From: Oscillospiraceae bacterium
GTDB lineage: Bacteria; Bacillota; Clostridia; Oscillospirales; Ruminococcaceae
Direction of reading: 5' to 3'
Assembly (NCBI GenBank): GCA_017427265.1
Contig: JAFRTG010000004.1
Span: forward strand, 35,459-99,458
DNA length: 64,000 nt
The notes below the pieces were generated by a model. That model made no database searches. It had not been told where the DNA came from and saw only the letters and a list, made by a program, of their open reading frames with translations. Shown in pieces: positions 33,194 through 43,169 of this stretch. Both the position numbers and the translations under genes were made by a program. Numbering within the stretch: the stretch's first letter is position 1; each line of letters starts with the position of its first letter.

Positions 33194-34861
33194 ATGATGC
33201 ATCCCGAAAAGTATACGCGGCAGTTTTTTGAAGCACCTGATTCATCCGGCAGCTGGATGAAAAAATCTTATATTGAGAAAGCACCGATCTGGTGCAGCGT
33301 CGATCTGCGGGACGGCAATCAGGCGCTTGAAATCCCGATGAATCTTCACGAAAAGCTGGAATTCTTTTCGACGCTTGTCAGCATCGGCCTGAAAGAAATC
33401 GAAATCGGATTTCCTGCTGCTTCCGAGACAGAATACGAATTCTGCCGTGCGCTGATCGAGGAGGATCTGATTCCGGATGATGTTACCATTCAGGTACTGA
33501 CACAGTCCCGTGAGCACATCATCGAAAAAACCTTTGAGGCGCTGAAAGGCTGCAAAAAGGCGATTGTCCATCTTTATAATCCGATCTCGCCAGCACACCG
33601 CGAGCAGGTTTTCCGCATGAGCAAGGATGAAATCCGCGAAATTGCCGTAACCGGTGCGCGACTTTGCAAAGAATACTGCGAGAAAACCGGCTGCGATTAC
33701 CGGTTTGAGTATTCGCCGGAATTCTTCTCCGGCACGGAGCCGGAGTATGCACTTGAAGTCTGCAATGCCGTGCTGGATGTCTGGCAGCCAACGCCGGAGC
33801 ATCCGGTTATCATCAATCTGCCGGACACGGTTCAGGTTTCCATGCCGCATGTGTTTGCAAATCAGGTTGCGTATATGTGCGCAAATCTCAGATACCGCGA
33901 CAGCGTGATCGTTTCGCTGCATCCGCATAATGACCGCGGATGTGCGGTTGCGGATGCGGAAATGGGTCTGCTTGCAGGGGCTGACCGTGTTGAAGGTACG
34001 CTGTTCGGCAACGGCGAGCGTACCGGAAACGTCGATCTGATTACGCTTGCACTGAATATGTATTCGCAGGGTGTGGATCCGCAGCTTGATTTCAGCGATG
34101 TTCCCGCAATCACCGAAATGTATACCCGTGTCACGAGAATGGAAGTCAGCGACCGTCAGCCCTATACCGGAAAGCTCGTTTATGCGGCGTTCAGCGGATC
34201 GCATCAGGATGCGATTGCCAAGGCACTGAAATGGCGCAGCGAGAACGGTTCGCAGCACTGGGCAGTGCCGTATCTGCCGATTGACCCGGATGATATCGGC
34301 CGCGTTTATGACGGTGATGTGATCCGCATCAACAGCCAGTCCGGCAAGGGCGGCATCGGATATATTCTCGAAACCAAATTCGGCTACAATCTTCCGAAGC
34401 GGATGCGCGAGGACGTCGGTTATCTCGTCAAGGGCATTTCCGACCGCGAGCATAAGGAGCTGCAGCCTGCAGAAGTCTTTGAAATCTTCCGGCGGCATTA
34501 TATCAATCTTACCGCGCCGCTGAACGTGACGGATGTGCATTTTGTTCAGCATAACGGCATAGAGGCTACGGTTGATATTGAATACAAGGGCGAAATCGCA
34601 TCTGCAACCAACAGCGGAAACGGCCGTCTGGATGCTGTCAGCAATGCTGTCCGTTCTTATACAGGGCTTGAATTTACTTTGCATTCGTATACGGAGCATG
34701 CACTGGAAGTCGGTTCCTCGTCGCAGGCGGTTTCGTATGTTGAAATTACGACCGGCAGCGACTCTTCCTATTGGGGCACCGGCATTGACAATGATATCAT
34801 AACATCTTCGATTAAGGCGTTTATCAGTGCAATCAATAATATGCTGAACGATATCGGATGA
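33194..34861 (+). CDS. leuA: 2-isopropylmalate synthase (long type)
   Basis: A 555-residue enzyme of the LeuA type 2 branch. The catalytic HMGL-like barrel starts with VDLRDGNQAL (about 44-53). Metal-binding HPHNDRG lies near 246-252, and the effector-binding LeuA dimer domain covers about the last 130 residues. It condenses 2-oxoisovalerate with acetyl-CoA, committing carbon to leucine, and is usually feedback-inhibited by leucine. The ATG at 33194 has GGAGG 8 nt upstream. The frame is open to 33170, but no site supports that start. First gene of leuACDB. Confidence 0.94.
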   Translation: MMHPEKYTRQFFEAPDSSGSWMKKSYIEKAPIWCSVDLRDGNQALEIPMNLHEKLEFFSTLVSIGLKEIEIGFPAASETEYEFCRALIEEDLIPDDVTIQVLTQSREHIIEKTFEALKGCKKAIVHLYNPISPAHREQVFRMSKDEIREIAVTGARLCKEYCEKTGCDYRFEYSPEFFSGTEPEYALEVCNAVLDVWQPTPEHPVIINLPDTVQVSMPHVFANQVAYMCANLRYRDSVIVSLHPHNDRGCAVADAEMGLLAGADRVEGTLFGNGERTGNVDLITLALNMYSQGVDPQLDFSDVPAITEMYTRVTRMEVSDRQPYTGKLVYAAFSGSHQDAIAKALKWRSENGSQHWAVPYLPIDPDDIGRVYDGDVIRINSQSGKGGIGYILETKFGYNLPKRMREDVGYLVKGISDREHKELQPAEVFEIFRRHYINLTAPLNVTDVHFVQHNGIEATVDIEYKGEIASATNSGNGRLDAVSNAVRSYTGLEFTLHSYTEHALEVGSSSQAVSYVEITTGSDSSYWGTGIDNDIITSSIKAFISAINNMLNDIG

Positions 34862-34903
34862 CCCGTGCGGCGGCATTTTGCCGCACAGAAGGAAGGTGTT
34901 CTG

Positions 34904-36172
34904 ATGGGAATGACGATGACGCAGAAAATTCTGGCTTCCCATGCCGGAAAAGACGCTGTGCAGGCGGGCGAGCTGGTCCTTGCATCGCTCGATAGAGTGC
35001 TCGGCAATGACATTACATCTCCGGTTGCGATCCGCGCTTTTGAACAGCTTGGAAAAGAAACGGTCTTTGATGCGGATAAGATCACAATGGTTATGGATCA
35101 TTTCGTACCGAATAAGGATATCAAGGCTGCGGAGCAATGCTGCCAGTGCAGAGAATTCTGCCGAGCGCATCAGATTTCAGGGTTCTATGATGTCGGCAAA
35201 ATGGGCATTGAACATGCACTGCTGCCTGAACAGGGACTTGTAACGGCCGGCGATCTTGTCATCGGTGCAGATTCACACACCTGCACTTACGGAGCCCTCG
35301 GTGCGTTCTCAACCGGTGTCGGTTCGACAGATATGGCATGTGCAATGGCCATCGGCAAGGCGTGGTTCCGTGTTCCTTCTGCGATTCGCGTGCAGCTGAA
35401 CGGAACGCTTCGGAAATATGTCACCGGAAAGGACGTTATTCTGCATCTGATCGGGCAGATCGGCGTAGACGGTGCGCTGTACCGTTCGCTGGAATTTACA
35501 GGGGACGGCGTGGCTTCACTCAGCATGAGTGACCGCTTCTGCATCTGCAATATGGCGATTGAAGCTGGCGCGAAAAACGGCATATTCCCCGTGGATGATG
35601 CTGTGCTTGCTTATCTCAGGGATCACGGTGCGGCAGAACCGCGCGTATTTTGTGCGGATGATGATGCGGAATATGAGCAGACCATTTCACTGAATCTGTC
35701 TGACATCGAACCGACGGTTGCGTTTCCGCATCTGCCTGAAAATACCAAAACCTTTGGCCAAATCGGGGAGATTCCGATTCAGCAGGTCGTGATTGGTTCC
35801 TGCACAAACGGCAGACTGGAGGATTTGCAGATTGCCGCGGAAATCCTGCAGGGAAAGCAATGCGCGCCGGGTGTGCGTGTCATTGTGATTCCGGCCACTC
35901 AGCAGATTTATCTGAACGCGCTGGAGCAGGGGCTTCTGAAAATTTTCGTTGAAAGCGGGGCAGCGGTATCGACGCCGACCTGCGGTCCGTGTCTCGGCGG
36001 ATATATGGGAATTCTTGCAAAAGGGGAGCGCGCTGTTGCAACGACGAACCGCAATTTTGTCGGCCGGATGGGACATCCCGAATCTGAGATCTATCTGGCC
36101 AGCCCGGCAGTTGCTGCAGCAAGTGCGCTGACCGGCTTTATCACAAGTCCGTGGGAGGTGATGTCTGTATGA
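34904..36172 (+). CDS. leuC: 3-isopropylmalate dehydratase large subunit
   Basis: A 422-residue aconitase-family subunit. The three [4Fe-4S] cysteines are in SCTNGRLED (about 303-311) and TCGPCLGG (about 363-370). [11 protein letters not shown], near 126-136, is a further conserved block. With LeuD it isomerises 2-isopropylmalate to 3-isopropylmalate. GGAAGG 7 nt upstream selects the ATG at 34904. The 42-nt gap after leuA contains a 6-bp GC hairpin that might set relative expression. Confidence 0.94.
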   Translation: MGMTMTQKILASHAGKDAVQAGELVLASLDRVLGNDITSPVAIRAFEQLGKETVFDADKITMVMDHFVPNKDIKAAEQCCQCREFCRAHQISGFYDVGKMGIEHALLPEQGLVTAGDLVIGADSHTCTYGALGAFSTGVGSTDMACAMAIGKAWFRVPSAIRVQLNGTLRKYVTGKDVILHLIGQIGVDGALYRSLEFTGDGVASLSMSDRFCICNMAIEAGAKNGIFPVDDAVLAYLRDHGAAEPRVFCADDDAEYEQTISLNLSDIEPTVAFPHLPENTKTFGQIGEIPIQQVVIGSCTNGRLEDLQIAAEILQGKQCAPGVRVIVIPATQQIYLNALEQGLLKIFVESGAAVSTPTCGPCLGGYMGILAKGERAVATTNRNFVGRMGHPESEIYLASPAVAAASALTGFITSPWEVMSV

Positions 36173-36663
36173 AGCTGACCGGAAATGTTTTGAAGTACGG
36201 TGATAATGTTGATACAGATGTCATCATCCCGGCGCGGTATCTGAATTCGAGTGATCGCAGTACGCTTGCAGCGCACTGTATGGAGGATATTGACCCTGCA
36301 TTTGCATCGAAGGTCAAACCGGGAACAATTCTGACAGCAGGAAATAATTTCGGGTGCGGTTCCTCGCGGGAACATGCTCCGATTGCACTGCAGGCCAGCG
36401 GCGTATCACTTGTCATTGCAAAGAGCTTTGCACGTATTTTCTACAGAAACGCAATCAATATCGGGCTTGCGATTGTGGAATGTCCGGAGGCGGCGGATGA
36501 AATTTCAGAAGGGGATACCGTTGAAGCGGATCTCAACGCCGGTATCATCCGGAATCTTACGACCGGTTCGGAATACCGGACTGAGCCTTTTCCGGCGTTC
36601 ATCCGGCAGATTATTGCGGCGGGCGGTCTGATCCCTGCTGCAGCATCCGGCAGCTTGAAATGA
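36169..36663 (+). CDS. leuD: 3-isopropylmalate dehydratase small subunit
   Basis: A 164-residue swivel-domain subunit with [11 protein letters not shown] near residues 15-25 and the substrate loop [10 protein letters not shown] near 59-68. The ATG overlaps the leuC stop (ATGA), and GGAGGTG precedes it, so the two subunits are coupled. An in-frame ATG at 36151 is not favoured. Confidence 0.94.
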   Translation: MKLTGNVLKYGDNVDTDVIIPARYLNSSDRSTLAAHCMEDIDPAFASKVKPGTILTAGNNFGCGSSREHAPIALQASGVSLVIAKSFARIFYRNAINIGLAIVECPEAADEISEGDTVEADLNAGIIRNLTTGSEYRTEPFPAFIRQIIAAGGLIPAAASGSLK

Positions 36664-36670
36664 GGGTACT

Positions 36671-37756
36671 ATGGACTATCAAATTGCTTTGCTTAGCGGC
36701 GACGGCATCGGACCGGAAATCACAGAAGCGTCAGTTTCTGTACTTGAAAAGACCGGTGCGCTGTTTGGCCATTCGTTTCACTTCAAACCGTATCTGATCG
36801 GCGGCAATGCGATTGATGCCTGCGGGGAACCGCTTCCGCAGGAAACGGTCAGCGGCTGCCTTGCGAGCGACAGTGTCCTGCTCGGCGCGGTCGGCGGACC
36901 GAAATGGGATGATCTTCCGGGCGATCGGCGTCCCGAAAAAGCATTGCTCGGAATCCGTGCGGCACTCGGCCTGTATACGAATCTGCGCCCGGCGAAGCTG
37001 TTTCCGGCTCTGCGCGGCGCATCTCCGCTTCGGGCGGATTTGATTGCGAACGGATTTGATATCCTGATCGTGCGGGAGCTGACCGGCGGTATTTACTTCG
37101 GTGACCGCGGATACCGGAACGGCCGGTACGGCGAGGAAGCCTTTGATACCGAAAGCTACAGCGTTACTGAAATCGAGCGCATCGGCCGGGCAGCATTTGA
37201 AGCAGCCATGCAGCGGAACCGCCGGCTTGTCAGTGTCGATAAGGCAAATGTGCTGGAAACATCCCGCCTATGGCGAAAAACAATGCATATGCTTGCGGAA
37301 TCCTATCCGGAGGTGCAATATCGTGATTTGTTTGTGGACAATGCTGCTATGCAGCTTGTACGCGACCCGCGGCAGTTTGATGTGATCGTTACATCGAATA
37401 TGTTCGGAGACATTCTTTCGGATGAAGCATCGCAGCTCACCGGTTCGATCGGGATGCTGGCATCGGCTTCGCTCGGTGATTCCAAGCGAGGTCTGTATGA
37501 ACCGATTCACGGCTCTGCGCCGGATATTGCAGGGAAAAATCTAGCCAATCCGGTTGCTGCGATTCTTTCCGGTGCGATGATGCTGCGTTACTCGTTCGGC
37601 TTGAACAGAGAAGCGGATGCAATCGAATCGGCTGTGAATACGGTGCTTGAACAGGGCTTCCGAACCGCCGATCTGGTCGGTGTTTCCTGTATCGAGCCGG
37701 TTTCCTGTACTGAAATGACTGCGCAGATTCTGAACGCGCTGTCTTCTGCTGAGTAA
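36671..37756 (+). CDS. leuB: 3-isopropylmalate dehydrogenase
   Basis: A 361-residue NAD-dependent beta-decarboxylating dehydrogenase. It has LSGDGIGPE at residues 8-16, the substrate-binding [10 protein letters not shown] near 136-145, the metal-binding [14 protein letters not shown] near 238-251, and the NAD loop [12 protein letters not shown] near 276-287. It converts 3-isopropylmalate to 2-oxoisocaproate, the leucine precursor. It starts 7 nt after leuD and ends the operon. I see no terminator before the next promoter. Confidence 0.95.
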   Translation: MDYQIALLSGDGIGPEITEASVSVLEKTGALFGHSFHFKPYLIGGNAIDACGEPLPQETVSGCLASDSVLLGAVGGPKWDDLPGDRRPEKALLGIRAALGLYTNLRPAKLFPALRGASPLRADLIANGFDILIVRELTGGIYFGDRGYRNGRYGEEAFDTESYSVTEIERIGRAAFEAAMQRNRRLVSVDKANVLETSRLWRKTMHMLAESYPEVQYRDLFVDNAAMQLVRDPRQFDVIVTSNMFGDILSDEASQLTGSIGMLASASLGDSKRGLYEPIHGSAPDIAGKNLANPVAAILSGAMMLRYSFGLNREADAIESAVNTVLEQGFRTADLVGVSCIEPVSCTEMTAQILNALSSAE

Positions 37757-37791
37757 GATAAGAACAGATAACACGCAGAATTTCGGATTGC

Positions 37792-37820
37792 TTGCTTTTT
37801 TTCGTCAAATATGGTATACT
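37792..37820 (+). promoter_or_regulatory. Promoter of a lipoprotein gene
   Basis: TTGCTT (37792-37797) and TATACT (37815-37820), 17-bp spacer. Confidence 0.7.
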
Positions 37821-37884
37821 GATAGCAATCGCATGCAGCACATTTGCATGCTGCGGGACATCAGAAAAGAAGGAGCCGTTTGTC

Positions 37885-38313
37885 ATGAAAAAAACAGCCG
37901 GAGCATTCGCCGTGCTCCTGTCCGCAGGCCTGCTGCTTGCCGGATGTGCGGAAAAAAGCAGTACGGAGAGTGCTGAGAAAAAAATTCATTATATCAAGAC
38001 AAGTGTGATGTACGACACGCTGCTTGATATCTATCAAAACAAGGATGATTATCTCGGTGAAACGCTGCATATGGTCGGCACACTGTATCCTTCCAAGGAT
38101 GATAATGACGAGATTTTTTATTCGATTTATGCTGAGCCGCAGTCCGGCGGTGACGGCATCGGTCTGGAGCTTGACTGGTCCGACTTTAGCGAATTTGAGG
38201 ATTATGATAAGATCATGGTTGAAGGAACGCTCGATCAGACAACTGTTCAGGATCAGGGGCGGCACCGCGAGATTCTGATTCTGCGCGTCACTACGATTGA
38301 AAAGCGCGACTGA
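37885..38313 (+). CDS. Small lipoprotein
   Basis: A 142-residue predicted lipoprotein. The signal is a KK start and hydrophobic core ending in the lipobox LLAGC (cysteine near residue 20). The mature part is acidic and begins with a short charged linker. The rest, with blocks YLGETLHMVGTLY and YDKIMVEGTLDQ, resembles small OB-fold-like domains seen in clostridial lipoproteins. This is a weak comparison. AAGGAG about 9 nt upstream supports the ATG, and the longer frame from 37792 is spurious. The function is unknown. Confidence 0.85.
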   Translation: MKKTAGAFAVLLSAGLLLAGCAEKSSTESAEKKIHYIKTSVMYDTLLDIYQNKDDYLGETLHMVGTLYPSKDDNDEIFYSIYAEPQSGGDGIGLELDWSDFSEFEDYDKIMVEGTLDQTTVQDQGRHREILILRVTTIEKRD

Positions 38314-38324
38314 TTCTGCAGCAG

Positions 38325-38353
38325 TTGACAAAAACGCAAATATCTGGTAAAAT
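38325..38353 (+). promoter_or_regulatory. Promoter of the aminotransferase gene
   Basis: TTGACA (38325-38330) and TAAAAT (38348-38353), 17-bp spacer. AGGAG precedes the ATG at 38411. Confidence 0.8.
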
Positions 38354-38410
38354 ACACGTATACATGTACTTATGTATGCTGTATGATATGCAAGAAAAGA
38401 GGAGATTTAT

Positions 38411-39613
38411 ATGGAATATCAGCCTTATCAGGCGAGTATGCTCGCACTCGGACAGGCACCGTCTGTCATCCGTGAAACCTTTGAATACGGTCTGCGCCGT
38501 GCCAAGGAAATCGGAAAGGAAAACGTGTTTGATTTCAGTCTCGGCAATCCGAGCGTTCCGGCGCCGGAATCTGTCCACGGCAGTATTCGCCGCCTGATGG
38601 ACGAAACGGATTCTGTGCTGCTGCATGGCTATACATCCGCAATCGGTGCAGAGGGCACCCGGAATGCAGTTGCAGACCATATCAACGAACTGTTCGGCAC
38701 CGGCGTATCCGCAAACGACATTTACATGACCTGCGGCGCAGCTGCATCGCTGACCGTCACACTGCACGCAATTCTTTGTCCGGGCGATACCTGTATGACC
38801 TTTGCGCCGTTCTTCCCGGAGTACCGTGTGTTTGTTGAGGCAGCAGGCGCCAAGCTGACAGTTGTCCCTGCAGATCTGCAGAACTTCCAGATGAACCTGG
38901 AGGCCTTTGCCGAGCTCATCACGCCGGAAACAAAAGCTGTCATCATCAACACGCCGAACAACCCGACCGGTGTTGTGTATACGGAAGAAAACCTCCGCAA
39001 ATTCTGTGATATTCTCCGCGCAAAGGAAGCAGAATACGGTCACACGATCTATCTGATTGCCGATGAGCCGTACCGTGAACTGGTTTACGATGATGCAACC
39101 AAGGTGCCGTATCTGCCGAACCTCTACGATGATACATTTGTCTGCTACTCGTACAGTAAATCGCTGTCGCTGCCCGGTGAGCGTATCGGCTATATCGTTG
39201 TTTCCCCGAAGATGAAGGACAACCGGCTTGTCTATGCTGCGGTTTGCGGCTCCGGCAGAGCACTCGGCTTTGTCTGTGCGCCGAGCCTGGCGCAGCGTGT
39301 TGTTGCCGAAAATATCAATGCAACATCGGATCTTTCGATTTACCGCAGAAACCGCGACCTGCTTTATCAGGCCTTGACTGATTACGGTTATCACTGCATT
39401 TATCCGGACGGCGCGTTCTATCTCTGGGTGCAGGCACTTGAACCGGATGCAAATGCGTTCTGCAAGAAGGCACGCGATTTTGAACTGCTGCTCGTCCCGT
39501 CGGATTCCTTCGGATGCACGGGCTATATCCGCATCGCGTATTGCGTGACGACCGAAATGATCGAGCGCAGTCTGCCGGCCTTCAAGAAGCTCGCAGAGGC
39601 TTACGGCAAATAA
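38411..39613 (+). CDS. PLP-dependent class I/II aminotransferase (AspC-like)
   Basis: A 400-residue fold-type I aminotransferase. It has the family block NTPNNPTGVVY (about 179-189), the aspartate in YLIADEPYREL that contacts the PLP ring (near 218-226), the PLP lysine in YSYSKSLSLPGERIGY (about residue 250), and the C-terminal arginine in YIRIAYC that binds the substrate carboxylate. It is probably an aspartate- or alanine-type enzyme, and exact substrates cannot be fixed. It follows the leu operon and lipoprotein but has its own promoter and terminator. Confidence 0.92.
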   Translation: MEYQPYQASMLALGQAPSVIRETFEYGLRRAKEIGKENVFDFSLGNPSVPAPESVHGSIRRLMDETDSVLLHGYTSAIGAEGTRNAVADHINELFGTGVSANDIYMTCGAAASLTVTLHAILCPGDTCMTFAPFFPEYRVFVEAAGAKLTVVPADLQNFQMNLEAFAELITPETKAVIINTPNNPTGVVYTEENLRKFCDILRAKEAEYGHTIYLIADEPYRELVYDDATKVPYLPNLYDDTFVCYSYSKSLSLPGERIGYIVVSPKMKDNRLVYAAVCGSGRALGFVCAPSLAQRVVAENINATSDLSIYRRNRDLLYQALTDYGYHCIYPDGAFYLWVQALEPDANAFCKKARDFELLLVPSDSFGCTGYIRIAYCVTTEMIERSLPAFKKLAEAYGK

Positions 39614-39635
39614 TTTTATCTCTTGTTCATAACGC

Positions 39636-39670
39636 AAAACCCGAAAGCGAAGAATCCGCTTTCGGGTTTG
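39636..39670. terminator. Bidirectional terminator
   Basis: A perfect 13-bp stem with a 7-nt loop, flanked by AAAA and TTT, separates the aminotransferase from the convergent CPBP gene. Confidence 0.88.
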
Positions 39671-39673
39671 TTG

Positions 39674-40675
39674 TTATCCGAATAATTGCGAAACAAACGA
39701 GTAAACACATGCTGCAAACAGTGCAAAAAATCCGATGTTGATGCAGGCTGCGGAGAAGCGCTTGCCTTTCGGAACGGGTGCAATCGGCGGGTCAACCGTC
39801 AGCTTCCTGAAGTTCAGAACCAGCAGGACCAGTCCGACAAATGCAAGCAGATACGTGAGTCCGACATAGATAAAGAAGGGGATAAACTGATTGATATTAG
39901 CGAAAAGGCTGCTGTAATTATTGCTTTCAGCCACTTCGCGGATTAAGTTCATATCCACATTTCGCAGCATCAGAAGCGGCATTGCGCTTCCCCAGAAATT
40001 CAGCAGCACATGGAGTATGATCGTGTGTTGAATTTTGCCTGTCCGCACATAAATCCAAGCAAACAGCAGGCCGACTCCGGCAGCGTAGAAAAACTGCGAG
40101 AAATTGCCGTGAAACATGCCGAACATCAGACCGGAGAGTAAAATTGCTGTTTTATCACCGTACTTTCGCACACGGTCGATCAAAGTTTTCCGGAAGATCA
40201 TTTCTTCCACAACCGGCGCAACAAGGACTGCGGCAAATAGAAAGACGAGTGAGCTGTCACCGAATACGCCCTCAAAAAGGAACGTGGATTGCGTGCTGAA
40301 TTTCAGCAGCATCGAAAGAATCACGTTGACGATAATGCCGATAAAGTTTCCGCCGATTGCAAGACACTCACATGCAAAAAATGCGAGAATGATCTGCGGC
40401 AGCGTCATGCTGTGCGTCTCCGGCTTGGCTGTCGGTAAAGGCTTTGATATCAGCAGATAGAGCGGAAAAGCGAACAGATACATCGGAATAAACGATGAAA
40501 GATATTTGATTGTCTGAGATGCATCCTTTGGCAGGAACATACCAATCAGCATTTTTGCAACGACGGCCAGTGCCCAGTAAATTGCAATGTTCAGGAGTGA
40601 GCGGGAATATGCACGGCGCGCTTCCGGAACAATGTTTTCGACCGGTGTTTGAACATCGGTTTCAGTTGAATTCAT
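39674..40675 (-). CDS. CPBP-family intramembrane metalloprotease
   Basis: A 333-residue polytopic membrane protein with about eight hydrophobic segments. The three CPBP (Abi, Rce1-like) motifs are present: EEMIFRK (E-E-x3-R) near residue 166, FGMFHGN (F-x3-H) near 195, and HVLLNF (H-x3-N) near 230. Family members cleave prenylated or peptide substrates in the membrane, and several protect against bacteriocins. The start is the ATG 7 nt after GGAGGT. It lies downstream of the proline-rich protein gene, behind a terminator, so its expression may rely on read-through. Confidence 0.9.
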   Translation of the reverse strand: MNSTETDVQTPVENIVPEARRAYSRSLLNIAIYWALAVVAKMLIGMFLPKDASQTIKYLSSFIPMYLFAFPLYLLISKPLPTAKPETHSMTLPQIILAFFACECLAIGGNFIGIIVNVILSMLLKFSTQSTFLFEGVFGDSSLVFLFAAVLVAPVVEEMIFRKTLIDRVRKYGDKTAILLSGLMFGMFHGNFSQFFYAAGVGLLFAWIYVRTGKIQHTIILHVLLNFWGSAMPLLMLRNVDMNLIREVAESNNYSSLFANINQFIPFFIYVGLTYLLAFVGLVLLVLNFRKLTVDPPIAPVPKGKRFSAACINIGFFALFAACVYSFVSQLFG

Positions 40676-40689
40676 TCTGTACCTCCAAT

Positions 40690-40723
40690 AAAAAAGCAGC
40701 GGCAAAGAATGTCGCTGCTTTTC
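40690..40723 (-). terminator. Terminator of the proline-rich protein gene
   Basis: A 10-bp stem (40692-40701 with 40713-40722) is followed, reading leftward, by TTTTTA. Confidence 0.85.
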
Positions 40724-40726
40724 GTA

Positions 40727-42949
40727 TTATTTCTTGTCAACAATCATGCCGCCCGTTTTCGGATCAATGCCGCGGGAACGAAGCTGCTTTTCAAACTCTT
40801 TGTTGATTTTGTCAACTTTCTTCCGGCGCTTAGCTTCAGCAGCAGAAATCGGAGCGCTGCTGATGTCAGGCATTGCAGACGGAGGCGGCGTCGCAGCGGA
40901 CGGACGCTTCTTTTGCTGCTTTTTCGCCGGCATCTTGTATTCCGTATAATTGATTGCCTTGCCGGTATCCTGAACCTTTTTCTTCGAGGCGGTGGAGATA
41001 CCCATTTTTGCAATCAGCTCATCCATATCAAGAACCGGAACATTTGCGCCGGACTGATTCATGCTCTGAGAGGACTGGACACCCGAATATTTCGGCTGCT
41101 CAGGCGGCGCACTGTAAACAGGCTCCGTAATCGGAATCGGATTGCCGAGCGTGTCGAACTTCTGGAATACCTGACGGCCGTCCGCACTGTAACCGACAAA
41201 CAGCGGAGTCGGTGTATTCGGTTCCTGCTTCTTCGGCTTGGTCGGAACAGAGAACAGTGCATTGTGAACCGGCTGTGCGGGCTGCGGTGCGATCGGGACG
41301 TTCATTGCCGGAGCCTGCTGCTGAGGCTGCTGAGACGGCGGAACAGGCATGTCCGGGATCGGCGGTGCAGGCGGTGCAGGCGGAACGTCGAGAGACGGAA
41401 TCTCTGTCAGCGCTGCAAACGGACTCTGCATTGCCGGGATACCGGGCTGCGGAGCAGTCGGAACATTCGTGATCGGCGGAATGACAGAGAGATCATCAAG
41501 GACAGGCGCTGCGGGCTGATTGCCCTGCGGCGCATTGGAGCCGGACGGCATCAGCAGCAGATCGTCCAGTGCCTGGCTGACAGGATCCGCGGCAGGCTGC
41601 GGCGGAATGACCGGTTCAACTGTCGGAATCGGTGTAACATCGACCGGATGCTCGGGTCTTGCAAATGCATTCGCAGCATGCGTTTTCAGCTCGTCGATCT
41701 CAGCGTCAATAGACGGGATATCATCCAGCACCGGTGCTGCGGAAGGCTGATTGCCGGAGAACTGTGCAAGAATATCCTCCGGGGATGTGATGACAGGCGT
41801 ACCGGGTACAGGTGCGCTCTGAACCGGCGCAACACTCGGAACAGAGAACTGTGCGAGGATATCCTCTGCATTTTCAGCAGGTGCACCGCTCTGCATCGGG
41901 TTCGGAACCGCAAACTGTGCGAGGACGTCATCTGCCGGAACCGGAGCAGGCTGCGGCTTAGGCGGGACGGGCGGCTGCATCGAAGGTGCAGAACCCGGAA
42001 TTGCAAACTGTGCAAGGACGTCATCTGCCGGAACCGGAGCAGACTGCGGCTTAGGCGGGACGGGCGGCTGCATTGCAGGTGCAGAACCCGGAATTGCAAA
42101 CTGTGCAAGGACGTCATCAGTCGGAACCGGAGCAGGCTGCGGCTTAGGCGGGACGGGCGGCTGCATCGAAGGTGCAGAACCCGGAATCGCAAACTGTGCG
42201 AGCACATCATCTGCCGGTACCGGAGCAGGCTGCGGCATCGGCTGAACAGGCGGCTGCATCGCAGGTGCAGAACCCGGAATCGCAAACTGTGCGAGTACAT
42301 CATTTGCCGGAACCGGAGCAGGCTGCGGCATCGGCGGGACGGGCGGCTGCATTGCAGGTGCTGAGCCCGGAATTGCAAACTGTGCAAGGACATCATTTGC
42401 CGGAATCTGCGGAGATGCAGGAATCTGCGGTGCCGGAGCGGCCTGCTGCTGCGGTACAGGAATATTGAAGCGCGAAAGCGCATCCTCTGCAGTGGCGGCC
42501 GCGGCGCTCGGCACAGAAGCCGGGGCCGGAATGGAAATCGGTGCGGGAGCAGGCGGCGGCGGAGCTGCAATCGGCTCCTGCGGCTGCTGCATGGATTTGC
42601 GCATGGAAGGCGGGATGTATTCTCCGCTCTGCTGCGGGTTCGGTATCGGAGCCGGTACTGCTCCGTGATTATGTTTCGAGGCAGAGCGCTCACGCTTCAG
42701 CATACGCTGTTCTTCTTTGAGCTGTGCTGCCATTTCTTTGTTCGATTCTTTGATGAGATGCTTTGCGATGACCATTTTGCATTTTTCGCATGTCATTTGA
42801 ATGACATCCGTCATGACGCCTGCACCGGTATATTTACCGATATTTTCAGGCTTTGAGAGATTGATTCCACAGGCGGTACGCTTCCCGTTCTCGGTGCCGT
42901 GGATCACCTTTGGACTTCCCTTTGTTGTTGTAATCAGGTCTACATGCAT
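40727..42949 (-). CDS. Large proline-rich repeat protein with N-terminal Cys motif and recurring D-x-L-A-Q-F motif
   Basis: A 740-residue protein I cannot assign. There is no signal peptide or membrane segment. Residues 1-65 form a small domain with cysteines in TACGI and CEKC, a possible metal site. A basic helix (KEEQRMLKRERS) follows. Residues about 90-600 are Pro/Ala/Gln-rich and disordered in character. Within them, five 31-residue tandem units and several diverged ones repeat the short motif D-[VI]-L-A-Q-F-x-[IV]-P about nine times. The last 100 residues are charged and helical (KKVDKINKEFEKQLRSRG). Regular short motifs on a disordered chain suggest a multivalent binding scaffold (inference). 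GGAGG lies 10 nt before the ATG. Confidence 0.85.
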   Translation of the reverse strand: MHVDLITTTKGSPKVIHGTENGKRTACGINLSKPENIGKYTGAGVMTDVIQMTCEKCKMVIAKHLIKESNKEMAAQLKEEQRMLKRERSASKHNHGAVPAPIPNPQQSGEYIPPSMRKSMQQPQEPIAAPPPPAPAPISIPAPASVPSAAAATAEDALSRFNIPVPQQQAAPAPQIPASPQIPANDVLAQFAIPGSAPAMQPPVPPMPQPAPVPANDVLAQFAIPGSAPAMQPPVQPMPQPAPVPADDVLAQFAIPGSAPSMQPPVPPKPQPAPVPTDDVLAQFAIPGSAPAMQPPVPPKPQSAPVPADDVLAQFAIPGSAPSMQPPVPPKPQPAPVPADDVLAQFAVPNPMQSGAPAENAEDILAQFSVPSVAPVQSAPVPGTPVITSPEDILAQFSGNQPSAAPVLDDIPSIDAEIDELKTHAANAFARPEHPVDVTPIPTVEPVIPPQPAADPVSQALDDLLLMPSGSNAPQGNQPAAPVLDDLSVIPPITNVPTAPQPGIPAMQSPFAALTEIPSLDVPPAPPAPPIPDMPVPPSQQPQQQAPAMNVPIAPQPAQPVHNALFSVPTKPKKQEPNTPTPLFVGYSADGRQVFQKFDTLGNPIPITEPVYSAPPEQPKYSGVQSSQSMNQSGANVPVLDMDELIAKMGISTASKKKVQDTGKAINYTEYKMPAKKQQKKRPSAATPPPSAMPDISSAPISAAEAKRRKKVDKINKEFEKQLRSRGIDPKTGGMIVDKK
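41909..42403 (-). repeat. 93-bp tandem repeats in the proline-rich protein gene
   Basis: Five full 93-bp units and the start of a sixth, diverged one lie head to tail. The string GCAAACTGTGC recurs every 93 bp (for example at 42282 and 42375). Variation is mostly silent or conservative. Confidence 0.9.
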
Positions 42950-42992
42950 GTTAATAATACCTCCGGAAGGCACTTATTTTTCTACGTATCTC

Positions 42993-43021
42993 ATTATACT
43001 ACAATTCAGGAGAAAAATCAA
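42993..43021 (-). promoter_or_regulatory. Promoter of the proline-rich protein gene
   Basis: On the minus strand, TTGATT (43016-43021) and TATAAT (42993-42998) have a 17-bp spacer. Confidence 0.75.
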
Positions 43022-43117
43022 CACTTTTGCGAAGAAAGCTGAATTTTTGTCTAGTTTTTTGTGCATTACAGAGGAAATGCTATCACTTTTTGGCATTCCT
43101 GACAGTTTTTCACCTAA

Positions 43118-43155
43118 CAAAGCCGGATTAGACAGAATGATCGAATCCGGCTTTG
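43118..43155 (-). terminator. Probable terminator of the ECF-ABC operon
   Basis: A perfect 12-bp stem (43118-43129 with 43144-43155) lies 15 nt past the ABC permease stop. The leftward tail is only weakly T-rich. Confidence 0.65.
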
Positions 43156-43169
43156 AAAAGTTGAATTTT

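Noticed and set aside
33242-35170. A 642-codon minus-strand frame over leuA-leuC
   Set aside because: Shadow of leuA and leuC.
40709-42364. A 551-codon plus-strand Arg/Cys-rich frame
   Set aside because: It is the complement of the proline-rich repeat gene and has no start signals.
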